From Heterocephalus glaber (Eukaryota; Chordata; Mammalia; Rodentia; Bathyergidae), in the NCBI RefSeq assembly GCF_000247695.1, contig NW_004624782.1, forward strand, positions 11,995,665 through 12,059,664: a stretch of DNA of 64,000 bases, written 5' to 3'. The notes under the pieces are model-generated. The model did no database searches. It worked only from the letters and a program-made list of their open reading frames with translations, and was not told where the DNA came from. A program made the translations under genes and the position numbers. Position 1 is the stretch's first letter; every line of letters begins with the position of its first letter. Of this stretch, positions 27,291-39,360 are shown piece by piece.

Positions 27291-29990
27291 TCGGAGGATG
27301 GACAGACTGCTCGGTTCTTGCCCCTGGCACTCTACCTGCACTCCATCCAGCCCCGGGCAGAGCCCTGCCCAGCCCCTGTGCCCGGGGAGAGGGGCTGACA
27401 TCTCACTGCCCCTCCTCATGGCTGGCCCCCTAGGCTCCACATTCCCCATGTCTCTTCGACAGCTGGACCTCAGGTGGAGATTGGTTTGTCCCTAGTGTGC
27501 TGATCGGTCACACCCCCAGTGGTGACTTGGGGCCCAGGTATGAGGATTTTCTCCACTCAGGTGTCTCCTCCCCTCCTGGTGACCATGGCCCCTGACAGCC
27601 ATGAGCTTCTGAAGGCCCAAGGCTGTGCTTCTTCCCCCTCCCCATGCATGAGCAGCCGCTGCCAGTAAATGCTTGTTGACTGACTGATGGACAGCTCTCA
27701 GTAAATATTTTTGTGAGTCTGACCTTTCTGAGTGTGGGGAAACCACGGCAGCCTGAACTTTCAGTAAAGCAGGGCTCTTTGAGGAAGGGAGTCTGCAGAA
27801 ACTCGCCACAGCTGCCTGGAAGCAGAGTCACCGAGGCCCAGCCTCCCTGTCAGGTGGCTCAAGAAGACCCAGGGTCTGGGCTGGGCTCCCTCAGGCGTGA
27901 GAGAGGGAAGCAGAGGCTGGCAGCTGCAGGCAGGAGCTCCTGATGCGTGGGAGACCTGCGGGAGCGTGGAAGCCTGCGTGCGCCCACAGCCAGAGCACGT
28001 GTGGTGGACACACGGTGTGGCCATGCCGGGTCTCGCTCTGGTCTCGGGTGCTCCCGGAGGGGCAGTGTCCTGGGCGACACAGAGCCATGCCCTCAGCCCA
28101 TGCCTTGCCAGGGCCTCCTGCGGAGAAGTTCACACTCGCACATGCGTGTAAGCTGGGCGATGGAGTCACTGTCACCTCCCGTGTGGGACCCAGAGTCTGC
28201 AGCCCTGCGGGGTCCTGCCTGGCCTGGCCACGGAGCACGCCCGGCCGCACCTGGGGCCCGCGCTCCACTGGCCCGAAACTGTTCTCCTCGCTCCTCTGCC
28301 CAGCCCCTAGCACGGTCCTGGCAGAGCAGGTGTCCCATAAACATTTGTTCACCTGCGAGCTGAGCGTGCGCACACACACACTCACATTCGCTTGCACATG
28401 TGTGAGCGCCTGTAGGCGGGGCTCTGTGTGCTTTCATGCATTCGTGTTACAGCGACACATATGCGTGCTCAGAGTGAGCCCATGAGAGCGAAGGTAGGTC
28501 CCGGCTGGCCTGTCACCCACACGTGCTGAAGCCCCTGCCTGGTTCTATGCCACAGGGTCCATGAGCGTGGATTGGCGTGCTGGTGTGCAAGTTTGTAGGA
28601 GACACGTCTGCAGGGACACGGGGCTCGCACAGGTGTCTGTGAGGGACCTCGATATAACAGTTCCCACTGGAGCCAGACCGAGCCCTTCACATCCCTGCTT
28701 TCCGTGCTCTCGTCAGTGGGGCCAGGAGCAAGGTACTCAGTTTCCTTGCCCTCGGGCTCCTCCTCTGTGACAGCCGATACGAGAGCTCTGGTGCAGCGAG
28801 TGACACACGCATCTGGTACACAGTAAGTGCTCAATGAGCGCTCCTCTTGCTGCTTCTGTCTATGTGCTGTGCACACCTTGCGTGCACATCTGTGTCCCCC
28901 AGCACTCCAGCAGGTGCCCGGGTGCGAGTGTGGGTCCTGGGACACACGGGGCTCCTGGTCTGAGGCACCTGGAGCCAGCGCCCCCCCTCCGCAGAAACTG
29001 CTCTCAGCAGAACACCAGCCTCTCCCGGGCATCCTCTTCCGCTCTTCACCCCGCTCCTCCCAGCAGCGAACCGCCAGTCTCACCAGCCAGCCATGCACAG
29101 AATGAAGGAGGCTGAAAGCCTGCTGGGGACCGAAGGCGCCCCAGTGCCTGAGCTACGTCCACGTCCCACAGAGGTCTGTTGGGCTGGGCTCTCACACCAG
29201 TGCCCATAAATCTAAAGGGCCCAGTGCCTCGGAGGACCCAGAAGAGCTGGGTGCTGGGCAGGAAGCACCGTGCTCAGAAGGCAGAGCAGCCCGGCTGCCC
29301 AACGGGCTCTGATCAGAGGCACCAGGACCCCCGGGAAAAGCTTGAGGCGCAGGGAGTGAGCCCTGAGCCGTCTAGATCAGCACCTTGTGCCTCCAGCCTC
29401 TGGCACAGACCCGCAGGGCCCCAGCACGGGTCTAGCCCCAGGGACGCTGGGCGGGCCCCGGCCACATGGGACGTGTGGCCATGTCCAGGCAACCGCAGTG
29501 CCTGCAGTTGGGCCACAGTGGGGCCCAGAGAAGGCCCAGGTCACTGGATTGGGGGTTGGGGGCAGCCTGGACAGGAGGTGACACCGCCGGGGACTGGCTC
29601 TGCAGGGCCAGCACGCAGCTGCTGCTCCCACGAGCAGGCCCAGGATGGCAGGGAACGGAGGCCTGAGACTCGGGACCCACAGGGAAGGTTGGGCCAGGGC
29701 TGCAGAGAGGCAGGCGGGGAAGTGGCCAGCAGGGAGCTGACCAGCATGGCCCCGCGAGCAGGGGGCACTAGACCCGGGCCGAGTGAAGTAAGGGGCGGAC
29801 ACTCAGACTGCTGGAGGGCCAGGGAAGGAAGACTGGGCACAAAGGCCTGAAGAGGAGCAGCCAGGGGACCCAGGGGGGCGGGGCAGTGGAGCAGGACCCA
29901 CTGCAGGAGGGATGCAGGTTTGCTGTACACATGATGCGGAGATTTGGAAGGCAGACAATTTCTGCCTCAAAATGATCACGCTTTTTGGGT

Positions 29991-30093
29991 GTGGCAATGC
30001 ACATCTGTAATCCCAGGTGCTAGGGAAGCTGAGGCAGGAGGGTCCCGAGTTCGAGGCCAGCCTGAGCTACATAAAAGGATACTGTCTCAAAAA
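29991..30093 (+). repeat. B1-type SINE
   Basis: Sense B1 text: gcacatctgtaatcccaggt, gaagctgaggcaggagggtc, gttcgaggccagcctgagct, ending near actgtctcaaaaaacg. Confidence 0.85.
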
Positions 30094-30839
30094 ACGAAAA
30101 CTGGTAAGCGATGAACTGGTCAGGCTGCAGTGAGAACTGACTGCTGCAGGGGGGGCCGAAGGTCTGAGTATGAAAGCTCCTCACTGTCACCGCACTGCGG
30201 TCAACATGGCGGTCTGGCTGGGCCCCGGGGTGGCAGCACCATGACCCTGGGGTGCAGGGCCCTGCTCCCCACTCCTGGCTGGGGGACAGGTGAGGGCCTC
30301 AGGGCTCTGAAAGGGCCAGCCCCAGCCCTGAGGAGGGTGGCATTGCAGAGAGAGCCACCGAGGGGTGGCTGGCGTGCCCTGAAAAGGAAGCAGCCCGAGC
30401 CAAGGCGGTGATGGGGCAGGCAGTGTGGACAGCTTCCCCAGCGCTGCTTCCCGGAATGCTGAACTTGGTTCACTCTGGGGGCTCTTCTCCTTTTCAGCCA
30501 GCTGCATCCCATCTCTGCAGAGGGTCCTCAGGGGCCCTCGGGCCCCCCACCCACTGTGCAGGTGCAGTCTGATCTCACCCTCCCCTCCTGAACCATCCAT
30601 GGCTCCCACCGGCCGGAGCCTGGGATCCCGGCGAGGCCCTGCAAGGCTCCTGCAGGCTGCAGACACTGTTTCCCCCAGGCTCCGGGCTCACCACTTCCCC
30701 TTGTTCGAGGCCACCTGGGTCTTTGCCACCCACGCCCAGGCCCCAGCGTTCCCCGAAGGGGCGGTGCCCCCCCCCCCCCAGGATCGGGCCACCAGAGAGT
30801 CAGCTGGGTCCCTGCCAGTGCTCTGCGGTGTGGTTCCTT

Positions 30840-31140
30840 CCTCTTTCAGCAGCTCTGATCTTTATTATTTCCCTTCTCTTTCTCTTCCCCGGGGCTTATT
30901 TTGCTGTTGTTTTCTGACTTTGTGAAAAAGATGCTTGGGACAGTAATTCTCGGCTTTTCTTCTTTTCTAATGTGTGGATTTTAAGGCTACAAATTTCCCT
31001 CTGAGTATTGCCAGAGGGACTCACAAGGTTGGAGTGTATTTCTTTTTTCTATCGTGTTCTTCAGTTTTCTCTTGTGATTTCACTTTTGTCCCTTGGGTGA
31101 TACGATTTTATTTCTTGGCTTCCTTGCAGAGTTCTGAATG
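30840..31140 (-). repeat. L1 ORF2-region fragment, antisense
   Basis: Phrases ggctacaaatttccctctga and gttttctcttgtgatttcac are typical of antisense L1 ORF2. Degraded, no open frame. Confidence 0.55.
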
Positions 31141-31799
31141 TTTTGGGAGCCGGCCCCTGCTCGACATCACCATGAACTGCTCTTCTTCCTTCCAGTGCGA
31201 GTGAGGGATGCTCGAGCCTGAGGCCCTCCTGGCCCTCCCTGTACACCGCTGCAGGCATATCAGTGCTCGTCTCCCTTCTGCTCCCATCCATCTTTGTGCA
31301 AACTCTATTCTGGCGTGTTCAAGTCGCACAGTCGTGTCTCTGGCAAGGTCCTCTCAGTCTTAAGAAAATGAAATCTGATCCAAAGCGGATGAAGCCACCC
31401 GGAAGTTTACTGTCTCCTTTAACAAGAAGTCCTGGGTTTCAGGAGTAGCCAGATCAAGGGGTCTTCATTCCCGACAGTCCACGTCATCGTGGGGCCGTCC
31501 CTCCAGGGAGTCTGCATTGTGTGGCAGGTCTCGCACTGTGGCCACCAGAGATCCACAGCCAATCCGGAGGGCCGCACCTTCAGCGCCAGCTCTGGTGCCG
31601 CTGCCCTGCCAGCCGTTCGGACGTCTCGTGGGTCACATGACTCCACCTTGGTCAGCTGATGTGGCCTGGGGAGCACAGCAGACTGGCTGAGGGCAGGCAG
31701 TGCTCCCGGGAAGGGGCTGGGCATGGAAAGGCGACAGCTCAGGAAAACCGGGGTACGATTTCCAGGAGAAGGTTAGGAGGGGCAGGAGAGCAGCCAAGA

Positions 31800-31921
31800 G
31801 CTGGGCGTGGGGGTGCACTCCTGTGCTCCCAGCACTCAGGAGGCTGAGGAAGGCGGCCGCATTCAGGCCGGCCTGGAGCACATGGCGAGACCCTGGCTCA
31901 AACAAACAAAGGAAAGCAAAA
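31800..31921 (+). repeat. B1-type SINE
   Basis: Sense B1 text: gctgggcgtgggggtgcact, aggaggctgaggaaggcggc, gagaccctggctcaaacaaa. Confidence 0.8.
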
Positions 31922-32147
31922 CCTAATGGCAGGAAGACGAGTGTCCCTTATCCAAAATGCTTGAGACCAGAAGTGTGTCAGATTTCAGATTTCAAGGGGA
32001 TTATAGAATATATCCATAAACACAATGCGATATCTTGGTGATGAGATGCATATCTAAGCACAAAATTTATTTATGTTTTACATTCACCTGTACACACATC
32101 CTGGAGATGATATAATGCAGTATTTTTACCACACTGTTTTTTCTTTG

Positions 32148-32345
32148 TTTTGTTCTGATTTCTGATAATAGGAATTGAACCCAGGACCTTAGCATTGAGC
32201 TACTTCCCTGGCCCTTAAAAAAAAAATTTCCTTTTTAAATTTTGAAACAAGGTCTCACTGTCACTAAGTTGTCCAGGATGGGGTGGAACTTGCAACCCTT
32301 CTGGCTCAGCCTCCCACAGTGCTAGGGTTACAGGCTGCACCACCA
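32148..32345 (-). repeat. B4-type SINE, antisense
   Basis: Antisense ID half (gaattgaacccaggacctta) then antisense B1 half (gaaacaaggtctcactgtca, ctagggttacaggctgcacc). Confidence 0.8.
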
Positions 32346-33084
32346 CTAATACACCTGCATTTTCACTTTGACCCATCCCAGGAGGCCAGGAGTAGAATTT
32401 CCCACTTAAGGGCATCATGTTGGTGCTCAAAACATTTCAGATTCTGGACCTTTTCAGATTTCTGGATTTATGATGCTCAATCTGAAACACTACTACCACT
32501 GCTACTAACTCCAGAAATAGCAGCAACTCCAGGGAACCCTTATCTGCACCACAACCAGGAACCCATGCTTCCTGTTGGCTTCCCACCAAACCTGAGACCT
32601 CTGAGAGACAAAGATCTCTTCTGTCAGCCAAGGAGAACTTGGAAGCAGAAGGGCGGGGGGAAGACCAGCAGTGCTTCCTGGGCCCACAGACCCGGTCAGC
32701 TCCTGGGGGTACCCCAACTTGGGCCCCCAGCTCCCCAAGCCTGCTCATCCTGGGGAAGGAAGGTTGCAGAGGTGCCTGCTAGTGCCACTGCTGCAGTCAG
32801 CGTCTGCCCCACGCTACTCAGGCTCTAGCACAGAATTCGGCAGCCCAGGTGGCTTCAGCCAGACACACGCTTCTTATGGCCCTGGAGCTTGGGAAGGCTG
32901 TGACCAGGGTGACGGCTGGGGCGGCCTCTCTCTGGCTTGCAGGCAGCCCCCTTCTTGCTGTGACAGGGACTGAGAGCCGCTTCCCTGCGGTCTCTTCTAG
33001 CAAATACACCACCGTCCATCCAACCACACAGCCACACTGGGCACAACTGGACTTGCACACCACCTGGACAGGAAGCTTGGCTTC

Positions 33085-33405
33085 TGGGTTAGTCAGCTCT
33101 CCATTACTGTCACAAGACATCTGAGACGATCAGCTTACAAAGAGGAAAGGCTTACCTTGGCTCACAGTTTTCTTGGTTTCAGTCCATGGTCTCTTGGCTG
33201 CATTGCTTTTGGGGCTGTAGCAGAACAGCACAGCATGGTGGGGACCATGTGGTAGGGTGAACTGCTCACCCCGTGGCAGCCAGGAAGCAGAGAGACAGAG
33301 GAAGGGACTGGGTCCCAGGATTCCCTCAAGACCACGCCCCCAATGACCTAGCTTCCTCCCAACAGGCCCCACCCCTTAGAGGCTCCCGTCTCCCAGTAGT
33401 GCCAC
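33085..33405 (-). repeat. MaLR-type LTR, antisense
   Basis: Antisense LTR text: gttagtcagctctccattac, aaaggcttaccttggctcac, gcagccaggaagcagagaga, accacgcccccaatgaccta. Related copies are at 36830-37200 and 49000-49240. Family-level assignment is approximate. Confidence 0.55.
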
Positions 33406-33942
33406 AACTGGGAAGTGGAGTGCTCAGCAAACCAGCCGGGGGCAACATCTAAGACCCCAGCGACAGCCCCACCCACTCCAGTTTGGCAGCTCTGGCCGCA
33501 CTGGTCTGGACCTACAGGGGAACACCATGGCTCCCAGCCTGAGTTTCTCTCCAACCTAACTGCTTCTGCTCTTTCGTGGTTCTCGGGCTCTCTCCACACC
33601 AACCCCTCCACCTTCTTCGTGTCTTCTGGAACTGCTCTGCCTACGTTCTCCTTAAAAATGAAAGCCCGGATCCAGACACTGACTTTAGATGTGGCCAGCA
33701 AAAAAAGACTAACCTCCCTTATTCTGGACACACACCTCTATTAATGCAGCCTGGGGGTGCTAAACATTTCTCTTGGTTGGGACATACTCTTGGCCTTGGG
33801 ACAAGCTCCCAAGCATTTTCCACATGTTGCATTCGTGGTTCCAATCTTCATACATGTGTAACTGATTTCTTGGGCTGACGTAAAAGGCCCTGCACATGGC
33901 TTAGGTCAGTGTCTTTGGAAAGACCTTGACTTATATCTCTAT

Positions 33943-34098
33943 AGATTTTTTTTTTGAGACAGGGTCTCTGTGTAGCTCAGCTGGCCTTGAACTCACTGTG
34001 TAGCTCAAGTTGGCCTTGAACTTCTGGCCATCCTTCTTCCTTAGCCTTAGCCTCCCAAGTGCTGGGATTACAGGCGTGGCCCACCACACCTGGCTTCT
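33943..34098 (-). repeat. B1-type SINE, antisense, with internal duplication
   Basis: Antisense B1 text (ttgagacagggtctctgtgt, gtgctgggattacaggcgtg) in which the ctgtgtagctcaa...ttggccttgaact unit occurs twice in tandem, giving a B1 about 30 bp longer than usual. Confidence 0.8.
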
Positions 34099-35776
34099 GC
34101 AGATTTTTCATGTGCCCCTTGCTCTTTCTCCAGCATGCTTCAACGTGTGGATGGGGGTGTCCCTCTACAGCACTGATACCTATGAGTGCATTTCAGGCCA
34201 CCGTCTTGCGCAGTGCGATCCGACCTGCTCCGCCTTTCTGTGGCAGCCACAGGGAGGGGCTTGCTTGGCAGCTACCCCAGCAGAGGCCCGCCCCCTTAGG
34301 CCGCAGAGATTTACCTGTCCCGAGATTTCCAGGTCCTCGGGCCGAGCCAGTGTCCAGGCTCAGCATGGCAGGCAGACTGGCTTGTGACCCAGTCTAAGCC
34401 CAGTCTCCACGATCCCCTGGGATTCCTCTACTGGGGGCTGTAGTTCACGGGAACCACTTCTTCCTCTACAGAGCCGGTGAGATGGGGGTTTGGCTTCTCT
34501 CCCACTGCTGCACAGGCGAATACGGCAGGCGCCCAGACCCCTGCAGAGGAGAGACGGGACCTCAGCCTGTAGTTAAGCCCAGCCGTGTTCCCTCAGGAGC
34601 TCCCCGACTCCAGAGCTTCAGCTCTCAGACACAGTACCTTCCCGTTGTTGCTAAACTTGCCTTAGAGTTCAGATCTGTGGCGTCTCCCAAAAGCCTGGGG
34701 TGTAGGGAAGGTGACTGGGTCACAGCATTTTGGGGAGGAGGCCACTGCTGTCAGCCCAAAGTCAGCCCGAGGGGCCTGGTGGGAGGCGGGCACCCGGGTG
34801 GGACCGCAAGGCTGCGTCTCCCTGCCTGCCATGACTGAGCAGCTCTCCTGCCAGACCCTCCGGCGCCCTCTGGGCCTTGGAGCCAGCTGACTATAGACTG
34901 AAACCTCTAAGACCATGAGCCCAAACAGTCCTCCTGCTCCAAGCTGTAGGTGTTGGGCACTGTGTCCTGGCATTGGGAAAGTGACTGAGACGGCTTGTTG
35001 GTTTTGCTTTCCTACAACCACACTGAATAACAATGTGACTGAGGCCCTGAGCAATGAAATGTGCTATTCTTTATTTGCAAGTGACAGAGACTACCACTTA
35101 CCTGCCAGGATTGCTTTTGTCCTTCCTGCTGAGGAACAGGCAGGCCGGCGGCTCCCCAGCCTCGTTGGGGGTGTCTGCATCTGTGCCTGACCCACACGCA
35201 GCTGGGTCTGCACCGTGGCTCTTTGTTCCAGTACAGTTGGGCTGCGTATCACAGGCTCAGACTGGTGGCAGCCTAAAGCCCACAGAGGCATCTCTCGTGT
35301 GACAGCCCAGGTGGAGTGGGCCCTCAAAGCCACCCAGGCCGCAGTCCCTCTGTCTCGCTGCACTGGCCAAGATGGCAGCCACTGAGCCCAAGAGAGAGGA
35401 AGCTGGAGAAGGCAGTTTCTCCTTCTCCTCTATGAATTTTACCACTAGTGTTTCGTTTCAGTGGTGATGAGCACAGATTCAGTGGGTGAGGAGTTTGAAC
35501 AGGATATGGCAGAGACAGTCTGACTCTGCTCCGTGATGTCCAGCAGATGGGGGATCTGGAGGCTGAGGTCACTGCCCTGCTGGATTCTGGAGTCGCCCAG
35601 CCTGGGCGACTCCAGACAGGGACGGAGCCAACACCCAACCTTGCAGGGCCTCTCCATGAGGCTTGGCTTCCTCACCGCCTGGCAGCCTTGGGCTCCTAGC
35701 AAAAGTGTTCTAGCCTTCTTCCTTTCTTCATCTCCATAAAACACATGTGGGACTTCTACTTATGTAACTTGATTTT

Positions 35777-35882
35777 TGTTTTTCTTTTTTCTTTCTTTTT
35801 TTTTTTTTTGGTACCAGGGATCAAACTCAGGACCTTGGGCTTGCAAGGCAGGCGCCGGAACCACTGAGGTAAATCCCCAGCC
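35777..35882 (-). repeat. tRNA-derived SINE, antisense, with duplication
   Basis: Recurrent-family SINE with a long T-rich tail. It is flanked by cttgatttt at 35768-35776 and 35883-35891. Confidence 0.85.
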
Positions 35883-35937
35883 CTTGATTTTCTTAATACA
35901 TTACACCTTCCCATTTAAAATAAAGAGGAGATTTTTT

Positions 35938-36037
35938 GTTGTTGTTTTTTTGGAGTTTTTTTTGGTACCAGGGATCAAACTCGGGTCCTTGCCCCTGCAC
36001 AGCAGGCGGCGAAACCACTGAGCTAAATCCTAGGCCC
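35938..36037 (-). repeat. tRNA-derived SINE, antisense, with duplication
   Basis: Recurrent-family SINE flanked by imperfect repeats aaagaggagatttttt (35922-35937) and aaagagaagatgtttt (36038-36053). Confidence 0.82.
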
Positions 36038-36235
36038 AAAGAGAAGATGTTTTTATATCATCTACATTTATATACAAATGTATTATGTCTTTTAAGAGCT
36101 ATGAGGTATTCTGTTTTATGGACGCTTTGTAAATTATTAATTCAGCCTTCTTTTCATGTTCAACCCAGTTTTGTCAGTATCTTATATATCCAGCACCCTT
36201 AGATGCATCTACCATGACTTGCTTCACCAATTTTT

Positions 36236-36318
36236 TTTTTTTTTGGTACCGGGGATCGAACTCGGGCCCTTGCACTTGTGCAGCAGGCAGCGAAACCAAC
36301 TGAGCTAAATCCCCGGCC
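36236..36318 (-). repeat. tRNA-derived SINE, antisense, with duplication
   Basis: Recurrent-family SINE flanked by caccaattttt at 36225-36235 and 36319-36329. Confidence 0.86.
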
Positions 36319-36482
36319 CCACCAATTTTTATATACAAATGAGCTCCTTCTTTTTCTTCTTCTCCTTCTTCACAGTTACTCAAGCCCTTTGCATGTTTGG
36401 ATTTACATTCAGGGGTTGTAATGTGGGACTGCTATCACAGAATAATCTCAGTAGCTCCAATGCTTAAGGGTTTGTTCTTATT

Positions 36483-36776
36483 TTTTATTGCTTTATTTTT
36501 TGTTAATGGGGATCAGACCCAGAATATTGAGCTACATTCCCAGTGCTTTATTTTTTTTGGTACTGGGGATCAAACTCGAGTCCTTGCACTTGCGAGGCAG
36601 GTGGCGGAACCACTGAGCTAAATCCCCCGCCCCCCCAGTCCTTTTTTTAATTGTTCAATTTTGAGACGGGGTCTCAGTAAGTCACTCAGCTGCCCAGGCT
36701 GGGTTTGAACTTGCAGTGCTTCTGCCTCAGCTTCCCAGTGTGCTGGGATTGTAGGTGTGCACCACCTTGCCCGGGT
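36483..36776 (-). repeat. B4-type SINE, antisense, split by a tRNA-SINE
   Basis: The antisense ID half (gggatcagacccagaatatt) and the B1 half (ttttgagacggggtctcagt, gtgctgggattgtaggtgtg) are separated by the tRNA-SINE at 36551-36630. A nested insertion giving relative ages. Confidence 0.8.
36551..36630 (-). repeat. tRNA-derived SINE nested in a B4 element
   Basis: Recurrent-family SINE flanked by similar B4-derived text (cccagtgcttta and ccccagtccttt), the target duplicated on insertion. Confidence 0.85.
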
Positions 36777-36829
36777 AGGGATTTGTTCTGTGTGATGAGA
36801 AGTCTGGGGTAAGTGGCTGTTGACACTGA

Positions 36830-37200
36830 TTTGTGGCCCACAATTGTTTGTTGCTGTGAACAAATACCCAAGAAAAACAGCTCCATGTGGGAAGGTTTTA
36901 TTTTGGCACACAGTAGCAGAGGTCCTAACCCATGGTCAGTGGGCTCCATTGTCTTTAGGGCTGCTGTGAGGAAGAAACATGGCAGAAGGGTGTGGCAGAG
37001 GAAACCTGCTTACCTCTTGGCAGCCGGGAAGCAGAGAGAGATAGAACAAAAGAGCCAAAGAGGAAGGGTCCAGGACAAGATCCATCCCAAGATCATGCAT
37101 GAGTAACTCACTCTCTTCAACTAGGCCACCACCTTGCAGCCCACCCAGCTATGACTAATCCATTGAAGAGGTTAGTGCTGTCATGACCCAGTCACTTCCC
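36830..37200 (-). repeat. MaLR-type LTR, antisense
   Basis: Text tgttgctgtgaacaaatacc, gaggaagaaacatggcagaa and gactaatccattgaagaggt parallels the copy at 33085. Degraded. Confidence 0.5.
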
Positions 37201-37241
37201 AAAAGCCCATCAGCTGGACTCTGGGCTGGGCTGGTTTAGAT

Positions 37242-37682
37242 TGGGTTGGAGTGGTTTGGTTTTGGGAGAGGAGACCACCCCTCGGGTATGGAATCGGGCA
37301 GCTATGGGTTAGCTGTGTTATTAGGCAACTATGGGTTAACTGGGTAACTGTGCTCTTTGTAGAATGCACCTGAGCAGCCATGACAACTTCTGTAATCTGT
37401 CACCAAAGGAGCATGACGGACTCAGAAAGTCCGGCCAGAACTCTTTGCTCTCCCCGATGCCGCTGCTCTGCGTTATGTAAATCCTGGTTGCTATATTGCC
37501 AGGGAAACGCCAATGGAATTGTGCCTTGCAGATGTAAAAAGAGGTTTATAAGGAAGGGCAAACTTCTATTTGGGGCTCTCGAGACTGACAGGAGTCACTT
37601 GCTGGCATCATTAAAAGCTGCTTTTTGCGTCTATCTTCGTGTTAAAGAGTTTGTGCTGGGGTCCTCACTGTTTCCTACTTCA
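37242..37682 (+). repeat. Probable solo retroviral LTR
   Basis: LTR architecture: starts TGGG, TATA-like tttataagg near 37545, attaaa near 37610 followed by a U5-like tail that ends ctacttca. The same gtttaga occurs just outside both ends (37234-37240 and 37683-37689). Not the same family as the provirus at 20768. Confidence 0.5.
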
Positions 37683-38309
37683 GTTTAGAACCAAACTATA
37701 AAATCTCATCCTGAGCTCTCAATGATTTTATTGGTCTTTCCCTTTGGTTCCAAATGGCTGCTTGAGCTCCAGGTATCACATCTATGTGTTAGGCAGGAGA
37801 AAGAAGTAGGAAAGGGAAGACTGGAAGGACAAAAAAGTGCTTCCAGAAGCTCTATCTGAGCACTCCTGTACCCCTCTTCAAGGGAGGCTGAGACAAGGTC
37901 TACTGGCTGGCATGCTGCTATCCAGAACAGCACCATGGTTCTGACAGGAGGAGGAGGGGCAGGGTGGAGCCTGGAAGAAAACCTCTGTTCACTGGTGTTT
38001 GTTCTGCGGTGGCTGTTGGAGCCTCACTTCTAACCTCTGGAGCATCTTACTACAAACACGAGCGAATCTCTACCCGTGGGCTTCCTTTGGGCTGTGGGGA
38101 CACATGATTTGCAGGTGCCAAAGAGTCACCCCTGGACGCAGCCCTAGACTAATGACGGGGAGTCCTGGAGGAGAAAGGCCACCAGGGGCAGACCTGGAGG
38201 GGTGTGTTCTTGTCCTCAGCTCCTTTCTTCTCTCTCTGCTTCCTGGCTGCCATGCGTTGGGCAGTTTTCCTCCACCAGGCCCTTCCATCATGATGCTATT
38301 TCTCTTTCT

Positions 38310-38463
38310 TTCTTTCCTTTTTTTTTTTTTTTTTTTTTGAGAGAGGGCCTTGACATGTAGTTTAGGCTGGTCTTTAACTCACTATGTAGGCTGGCCTCAA
38401 ACTCATGGTGATCCTCCTGCCTCAGCCTCTGAGTTCTAGGATTACAGGCATGTGCCACCACAC
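38310..38463 (-). repeat. B1-type SINE, antisense
   Basis: A T run, then tgagagagggccttgacatg, atcctcctgcctcagcctct and aggattacaggcatgtgcca. Confidence 0.82.
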
Positions 38464-38599
38464 CCAACATCACCCTGACATTTCTGCCTTGGGGCCAACC
38501 AGCCATGGGCAGAACTGGTGCCTGGCTCACAACCTTTTGAAATTTTACGGAGGCCCGGTTTGCTACCTTCTTTTTCTTTTCTGGATTATACTTTTGGTG

Positions 38600-39120
38600 A
38601 TATAGGTAAGAACTCTTTGTATACACTGTAGTAACAAAGATTTCCTCTCATATTTTCATCTAATAGTTGAATAGCCTTAACTCTTGCATTTAGATGTTTT
38701 ATTTTGAGTTAATTTTTCTAAATGACACGAGATGATGATCTAAATTTACCTTTCTGCAAGTGGATATCTAGTGGTTCCAACATTATATACTGAGATGATC
38801 CTTTCCCTCACTGAGTTACTTCGGCATCTAGCCTGATAATTAATTGACTGTACCTGTAGGGGTTTATTTCTGGACTCCCTCTTCTGATCCATTGCTTTTC
38901 ATGTCTTTCCCTATGTTGGCACCACACTGTCTCTATTACTGTAGCTTTGTAGTAAGTTTTGAAATTGGAAAGTGGAAGCCTTCCAACTTTGTTCAGGATA
39001 GCTTTGGCTATTCTGGGTCCTTTGGATTTCTATTATACATTTTAAATTCCCTGTAAATTTCAGCTAGTTAATTTCTGCAAAGGTGCCTGCTGGGATTTTG
39101 ACAGGATTGCTTTGAATCTG
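38600..39120 (-). repeat. L1 ORF2/3' region fragment, antisense
   Basis: Typical antisense L1 text: ggggtttatttctggactcc, ttactgtagctttgtagtaa, atagctttggctattctggg, ggattgctttgaatctgtag. Broken frames only. Confidence 0.75.
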
Positions 39121-39134
39121 TAGATAAATTTGGG

Positions 39135-39360
39135 AAGCTTTGCAGTCCTAAATATACTGAGTCTTCTGATTCATGGGCCCCTGGTGCCTGCCTGGCCTGC
39201 TCCAACAAGGGCTCACCTCCTAACAGCAAATTCAGTGAATTAACCCATGATGAGTATGGCGCACCCTGATCCAATCGCCCTTCAAAAGCCCCATCTCTGG
39301 ACACAGAAGCTTTGGGGAACATTCTTTTTTTTGGGGGGGGCACATTTTAGATCTAAACCA
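39135..39360 (-). repeat. MaLR-type LTR end fragment, antisense
   Basis: Text ggctcacctcctaacagcaa and cccttcaaaagccccatctc parallels the terminal part of the MaLR-like copies nearby. Tentative. Confidence 0.35.

Larger units (their letters stand above)
26667..33080. other. Intergenic sequence, no gene recognised
   Basis: GC-rich unique sequence with scattered B1/B4 SINEs (27167, 29991, 31800, 32148) and an L1 fragment (30840-31140). Many open frames occur on both strands, as expected at this GC content. None shows a recognisable family, splice pattern or domain. Confidence 0.5.

Noticed and set aside
38176..38193. CTCF-like text gccaccaggggcagacc
   Set aside because: One G short of the core, so the spacing of the consensus is broken.
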